64,000 nucleotides of DNA, taken from Salinispora mooreana. GTDB lineage: Bacteria; Actinomycetota; Actinomycetes; Mycobacteriales; Micromonosporaceae. Positions 61,014 to 64,000 of this stretch are shown one piece after another. The stretch is taken from the NCBI RefSeq assembly GCF_000379065.1, contig NZ_KB900614.1, forward strand, positions 2,935,988 to 2,999,987, given 5' to 3'. The notes below the pieces were generated by a model that was not told the origin of the DNA, searched no databases, and saw only the letters and a program-made list of their open reading frames with translations. A program made the position numbers and the translations under genes. How positions within the stretch are numbered: the first letter of the stretch is position 1; every line of letters starts with the position of its first letter.

Positions 61014-62135
61014 TCACGCATTGTCATCAGCGAGCTGCTGCTGCTTTCGCCACCGGATACCGGCCTCGATGAAGGCATCCAACTCGCCATCAAAGACCGC
61101 AGAGGGCGTCCCGGTCTCCTGCTCCGTTCGAAGGTCCTTCACCATCTGGTACGGATGCAGGACATACGACCGCATCTGGTCCCCCCAGGAGCCGGCGGCG
61201 TCGGTCTTCAGGCCCTGGAGTTTGGCCTGCTCCTCCTGGCGCTTCCGCTCCAGCAGGCGGGCCTGGAGGACGCGCAGCGCGGACGCCTTGTTCTGCAGCT
61301 GGGACTTCTCGTTCTGACAGGTGACCACGATGCCGGTCGGGATGTGGGTGATCCGAACCGCCGAGTCGGTCGTGTTCACGCTCTGCCCACCGGGGCCGGA
61401 CGACCGGTAGACGTCAAAGCGCATCTCGTTCTCGGGGATGTCGATGTGATCGGTCTGCTCCACCACCGGGAGCACCTCGACCCCGGCGAAGCTGGTCTGC
61501 CGCCGACCCTGGTTGTCGAAGGGGCTGATCCGGACCAGCCGGTGGGTGCCCGACTCGACGCTGAGCGTGCCGTACGCGTACGGCACCTTGACCGTGAAGG
61601 TGGCCGACTTGAGCCCGGCCTCCTCGGCGTACGAGGTCTCGTAGACCTCGGTGGGGTAGCCGTGCCGCTCGGCCCAGCGCAGGTACATCCGCAGCAGCAT
61701 CTCGGCGAAGTCCGCCGCGTCCACGCCGCCGGCACCGGCGCGGATCGCCACCAGCGCCTCCCGGGAGTCGTACTCGCCGGAGAGCAGGGTGCGGACCTCC
61801 ATCTCGTCGATGGCCTTGGCCAGCCGAGCGACCTCCGTCTCGACCTCGGTGAGGGCGCCCGGGTCGGACTCCGCCTCGGCCAGCTCCAGCAGCACCTTGG
61901 CATCGTCGAGGCGTGAACGAAGCTCCGCGAGCTTGTTGATTTCCCCATTCACGTACGACAGCTGAGAGGTGACCTGCTGCGCCCGGGCCTGGTCGTCCCA
62001 GAGGTCGGGGGCGGAGGCGGCCTCCTCCAGACGGGCCTTGTCCGCCCGAAGCCGGTCGATGTCGAGCACCGACTCGATGTTGCGAAGAGTGGCGTCGAGG
62101 TCCTTGAGCTGTTCGGCGTAGTCGGCATCGGTCAC
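61014..62135 (-). CDS. prfB: Peptide chain release factor 2
   Basis: 373 aa from GTG 62135. The open frame continues further upstream into repeats and is not coding there. The GGQ motif is in [16 protein letters not shown], the stop-codon recognition motif appears as SPF ([14 protein letters not shown]), and the N-terminal helical bundle and [10 protein letters not shown] stretch are normal. There is no internal TGA, so the programmed frameshift found in many bacteria is absent. Releases polypeptides at UGA and UAA. Confidence 0.96.
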   Translation of the reverse strand: MTDADYAEQLKDLDATLRNIESVLDIDRLRADKARLEEAASAPDLWDDQARAQQVTSQLSYVNGEINKLAELRSRLDDAKVLLELAEAESDPGALTEVETEVARLAKAIDEMEVRTLLSGEYDSREALVAIRAGAGGVDAADFAEMLLRMYLRWAERHGYPTEVYETSYAEEAGLKSATFTVKVPYAYGTLSVESGTHRLVRISPFDNQGRRQTSFAGVEVLPVVEQTDHIDIPENEMRFDVYRSSGPGGQSVNTTDSAVRITHIPTGIVVTCQNEKSQLQNKASALRVLQARLLERKRQEEQAKLQGLKTDAAGSWGDQMRSYVLHPYQMVKDLRTEQETGTPSAVFDGELDAFIEAGIRWRKQQQLADDNA

Positions 62136-62151
62136 GACAGACAAGCCTACT

Positions 62152-62247
62152 GCGCGGGCGAGGAGTGAGCTTGCGAGCCCCGCAGCCCACGCCCAAACAA
62201 CCCCAGCGCGGGCGAGGAGTGAGCTTGCGAGGCCCGCAGCCCACGCC
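62152..62247. repeat. Tandem 42-bp direct repeat upstream of prfB
   Basis: Copies at 62152-62193 and 62206-62247 (GCGCGGGCGAGGAGTGAGCT ... CCCGCAGCCCACGCC) differ by one base. They sit in the promoter region of prfB. Repeats with this GAGGAGTGAGC core occur, as I remember, in many Micromonospora intergenic regions. Confidence 0.75.
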
Positions 62248-62353
62248 ACAGCCACTCCGTGGCGAGGCGGGTCTCCCGGTCCTAGTCTCCGGGGCAGGGC
62301 GTACTTCCGGCTCCGAGGGCTACGTTCGCCCAGGTCGGGGGGCTGCTGTCGGG

Positions 62354-62869
62354 TCAGCTGACCGGGGCGGACTTGAGCCAGGCCAGAGCGGCCTTGTGGT
62401 ATGCGACGGCGAACTCCAAGGCGCTGGCGTCGTACGTCTCGCCTTCTTTCTTCGCATTTTTCACCTGCTCCCGAACCCGGGCCAGGGCCTCCGTGTGGTA
62501 CTCGTTCGCAGCCGTCTGGAGGTTCTTGAGCTGACTGGCCGAGTGCAGGTTTCCGAAGGCGAACCGCAGCGCGATCGGATTTCGAATAGTGTCCCGACCG
62601 GGCTCCTCCGTCAGCCATCTGGAGAAGGTCCGTTTACCCGCAGCGGTGATCGCATACGGCTGGCTCATCCTCGGCCCCGGTTTACCGAGCCGCACCAGCC
62701 CCTTTTCGGCCAGCACGGGTAGCTCTCGGTAGACCTGGCTGCGGGTCATTGACCAGTACGGCGCCAACCGGCGCTCGGCGGCGGCCATCAGTTGACCACC
62801 TGTCATCGGGCCCTCGTGAAGCAGCCCGAGCAGGGCCGCCGCCGTGGGATTGACTCCGGAATCCGCCAT
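62354..62869 (-). CDS. PadR-family transcriptional regulator
   Basis: 171 aa from ATG 62869. Winged helix: [41 protein letters not shown] and [17 protein letters not shown]-terminal dimerisation helix follows ([20 protein letters not shown]). PadR regulators sense phenolic or antibiotic compounds. No obvious target is adjacent. Confidence 0.9.
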   Translation of the reverse strand: MADSGVNPTAAALLGLLHEGPMTGGQLMAAAERRLAPYWSMTRSQVYRELPVLAEKGLVRLGKPGPRMSQPYAITAAGKRTFSRWLTEEPGRDTIRNPIALRFAFGNLHSASQLKNLQTAANEYHTEALARVREQVKNAKKEGETYDASALEFAVAYHKAALAWLKSAPVS

Positions 62870-62972
62870 GCCTCTCACGCTGCCACTTTGCGGTCGCGGC
62901 GTCCAGGATTTCACGTTTTCGCCACCCGTCAGGGCTTCCTATGTGCACTGTCCACCGATATGGAGTGGATGA

Positions 62973-63020
62973 AAGGACCCCTACGCCACGCCGGGCGGCC
63001 GACGTAGTGCAGGGGTCCTT
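62973..63020. terminator. Terminator downstream of pruA
   Basis: AAGGACCCCT (62973-62982) pairs with AGGGGTCCTT (63011-63020), 5 bp past the pruA stop. The loop contains CTACG/CGTAG, which extends the stem. Confidence 0.8.
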
Positions 63021-63024
63021 CTGG

Positions 63025-64000
63025 TTAGCGCATGTGGGGATAGGTGTGGTCGGTCGGCGGGACGAAGGTTTCTTTGATCGTGCGGGGTGACATCCATCGG
63101 ACCAGGTTCTGCCAGGAGCCGGCCTTGTCGTTGGTGCCACTGGCGCGGGCGCCGCCGAACGGCTGCTGGCCCACCACCGCACCGGTGGGCTTGTCGTTGA
63201 TGTAGAAGTTGCCGGCCGCGTACCGCATCCGCTCGGCAACCCGGTCGACCACCTGCCGGTCGGTGGCGAAAATGGCGCCGGTCAACGCGTACGGCGCGAT
63301 CGACTCGGCCTGCGTGACCACCTCGTCGAAGCGGGCGTCGTCGAAGACGTGCACGCCGAGGATCGGCCCGAAGTACTCGGTGGTGAAGGTCTCGTGGGCG
63401 GCGTCGGTGCATTCGAAGAGCGTGGGTCGGACGAAGTAGCCGACCGAGTCGTCGGCGGTGCCGCCGGCGACGACCTGGCAACAGTCATCCCCTGAGATCA
63501 GCTCCAGGGCGGCGGTGTGCCGCGCGTACGCCTTGGCGTCGATGACGGCGCCCCCGAAGTTACTGAAGTCGGTGACGTCGCCATAGGCGAGCGCCTCCGC
63601 CGTGGCGGCGAGCCGGTCCCGCAGCCCACCTACCCACAACGACCGCGGAATGTACGCGCGGGAGGCCGCGGAGCACTTCTGGCCCTGGAACTCGTACGCG
63701 CCCCGAATCAGGGCGGTGTGCAGCGCGTCCACATCAGCGCTGGGATGGGCGACCACGAAGTCCTTGCCGCCGGTCTCGCCGACCAGGCGCGGGTAGCTCC
63801 GGTAGTGGGCGATCTTCTCGCCGACGGTTCGCCAGAGCTGCTGGAAGACCTTGGTGGAGCCGGTGAAGTGGATACCGGCCAGGTCAGGGTCGGCCAGCAC
63901 CACGTCGGACACCTCCACACCCCGCCCGGTGACCATGTTGATCACGCCGGGGGGCAGGCCCGCCGCCTCGAAGAGCCGCATCGTGAAGTGCGCGGCGAAC
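63025..64000 (-). CDS. pruA: 1-pyrroline-5-carboxylate dehydrogenase (N-terminus outside window)
   Basis: The last 325 codons are visible, running off the right edge. GIHFTGSTKVFQQLW, PRLVGETGGKDFVVAHPSAD (Glu of GETGGK), FQGQKCSAASRAYIP (catalytic Cys), EYFGPILGVHVF and NFYINDKPTGAVVGQQPFGGARASGTNDKAG are diagnostic of the P5C dehydrogenase branch of aldehyde dehydrogenases. It oxidises glutamate semialdehyde to glutamate in proline degradation. It has its own terminator. Confidence 0.95.
   Translation of the reverse strand, partial: FAAHFTMRLFEAAGLPPGVINMVTGRGVEVSDVVLADPDLAGIHFTGSTKVFQQLWRTVGEKIAHYRSYPRLVGETGGKDFVVAHPSADVDALHTALIRGAYEFQGQKCSAASRAYIPRSLWVGGLRDRLAATAEALAYGDVTDFSNFGGAVIDAKAYARHTAALELISGDDCCQVVAGGTADDSVGYFVRPTLFECTDAAHETFTTEYFGPILGVHVFDDARFDEVVTQAESIAPYALTGAIFATDRQVVDRVAERMRYAAGNFYINDKPTGAVVGQQPFGGARASGTNDKAGSWQNLVRWMSPRTIKETFVPPTDHTYPHMR

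Noticed and set aside
61014..62135. Programmed frameshift in prfB
   Set aside because: The RF2 frame is open from the GTG to the stop with no internal TGA, so no frameshift is needed.
1..64000. CRISPR array
   Set aside because: No series of short repeats with regular unique spacers was seen anywhere, and no cas genes.

Overview
This window comes from a high-GC actinomycete, most probably a member of the Micromonosporaceae. The grounds are the base composition, the strong GC3 bias, the single-copy block smpB-ftsX-ftsE-prfB beside tmRNA, and the abundance of XRE/DUF397 pairs and short CxxC proteins. It reads as a chromosome edge (about 55.4-64.0 kb) next to a long accessory region (about 7.9-55.4 kb), with the end of a prophage-like element (1-7.7 kb) at the left. 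The genus call is inference.

1-7.7 kb: right end of an integrated phage-like element. It holds an endolysin tail, two small membrane (holin-type) proteins and a DNA methyltransferase. A leftward chain of small genes follows, several overlapping by 4 bp, and includes two adjacent CPVCG proteins and a DUF397 protein. An XRE regulator, a GNAT protein and a tyrosine integrase abut a tRNA-Lys(TTT), the likely attachment gene.

7.9-24 kb: DUF2786 protein; a decayed MerR/methyltransferase remnant; a five-gene rightward operon (FtsK/EccC-like ATPase, membrane coiled-coil protein, 86-aa helical protein, two unknowns) with a sixth helical gene opposing it; a GntR-controlled set of tiny CxxC proteins with a perfect 24-bp palindrome; an XRE-DUF5753/DUF397 pair; a DUF4239 membrane protein; a hydrolase; a frameshifted lipoprotein; an Eis-like acetyltransferase; a secreted lysozyme-like protein.

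24.1-37.2 kb: an actagardine-type class II lanthipeptide cluster: precursor with a variant core, LanM with a one-base frameshift, ABC exporter, luciferase-like monooxygenase, a LuxR regulator with a degenerate receiver, an FtsX-type ABC pair, and a histidine kinase/response regulator. Two diverged direct copies of a ~100-bp sequence bracket it.

37.2-51.7 kb: decayed genes, then SARP, D-amino-acid oxidase and TPR-type regulator genes divergent from a tightly coupled operon: radical SAM enzyme, archaeal-type S-adenosylmethionine synthetase, GAMT-like methyltransferase, PhyH dioxygenase, NAD-dependent epimerase, FkbM methyltransferase and ATP-grasp ligase. An IS1634-type element with a 5-bp target duplication splits the ATP-grasp gene. 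A glutamyl-tRNA synthetase follows on the opposite strand. I know no described pathway with this gene set; it is the best candidate here for an undescribed system, with the FtsK-like operon second.

51.9-55.4 kb: a small integrated element (replication-relaxation protein, short protein, large serine recombinase) ending in tRNA-Ala(GGC). 55.4-64.0 kb: housekeeping genes yqgE-like, MTA phosphorylase, lipoprotein, tmRNA, smpB, ftsX, ftsE, prfB, padR-like and pruA (cut by the window end).
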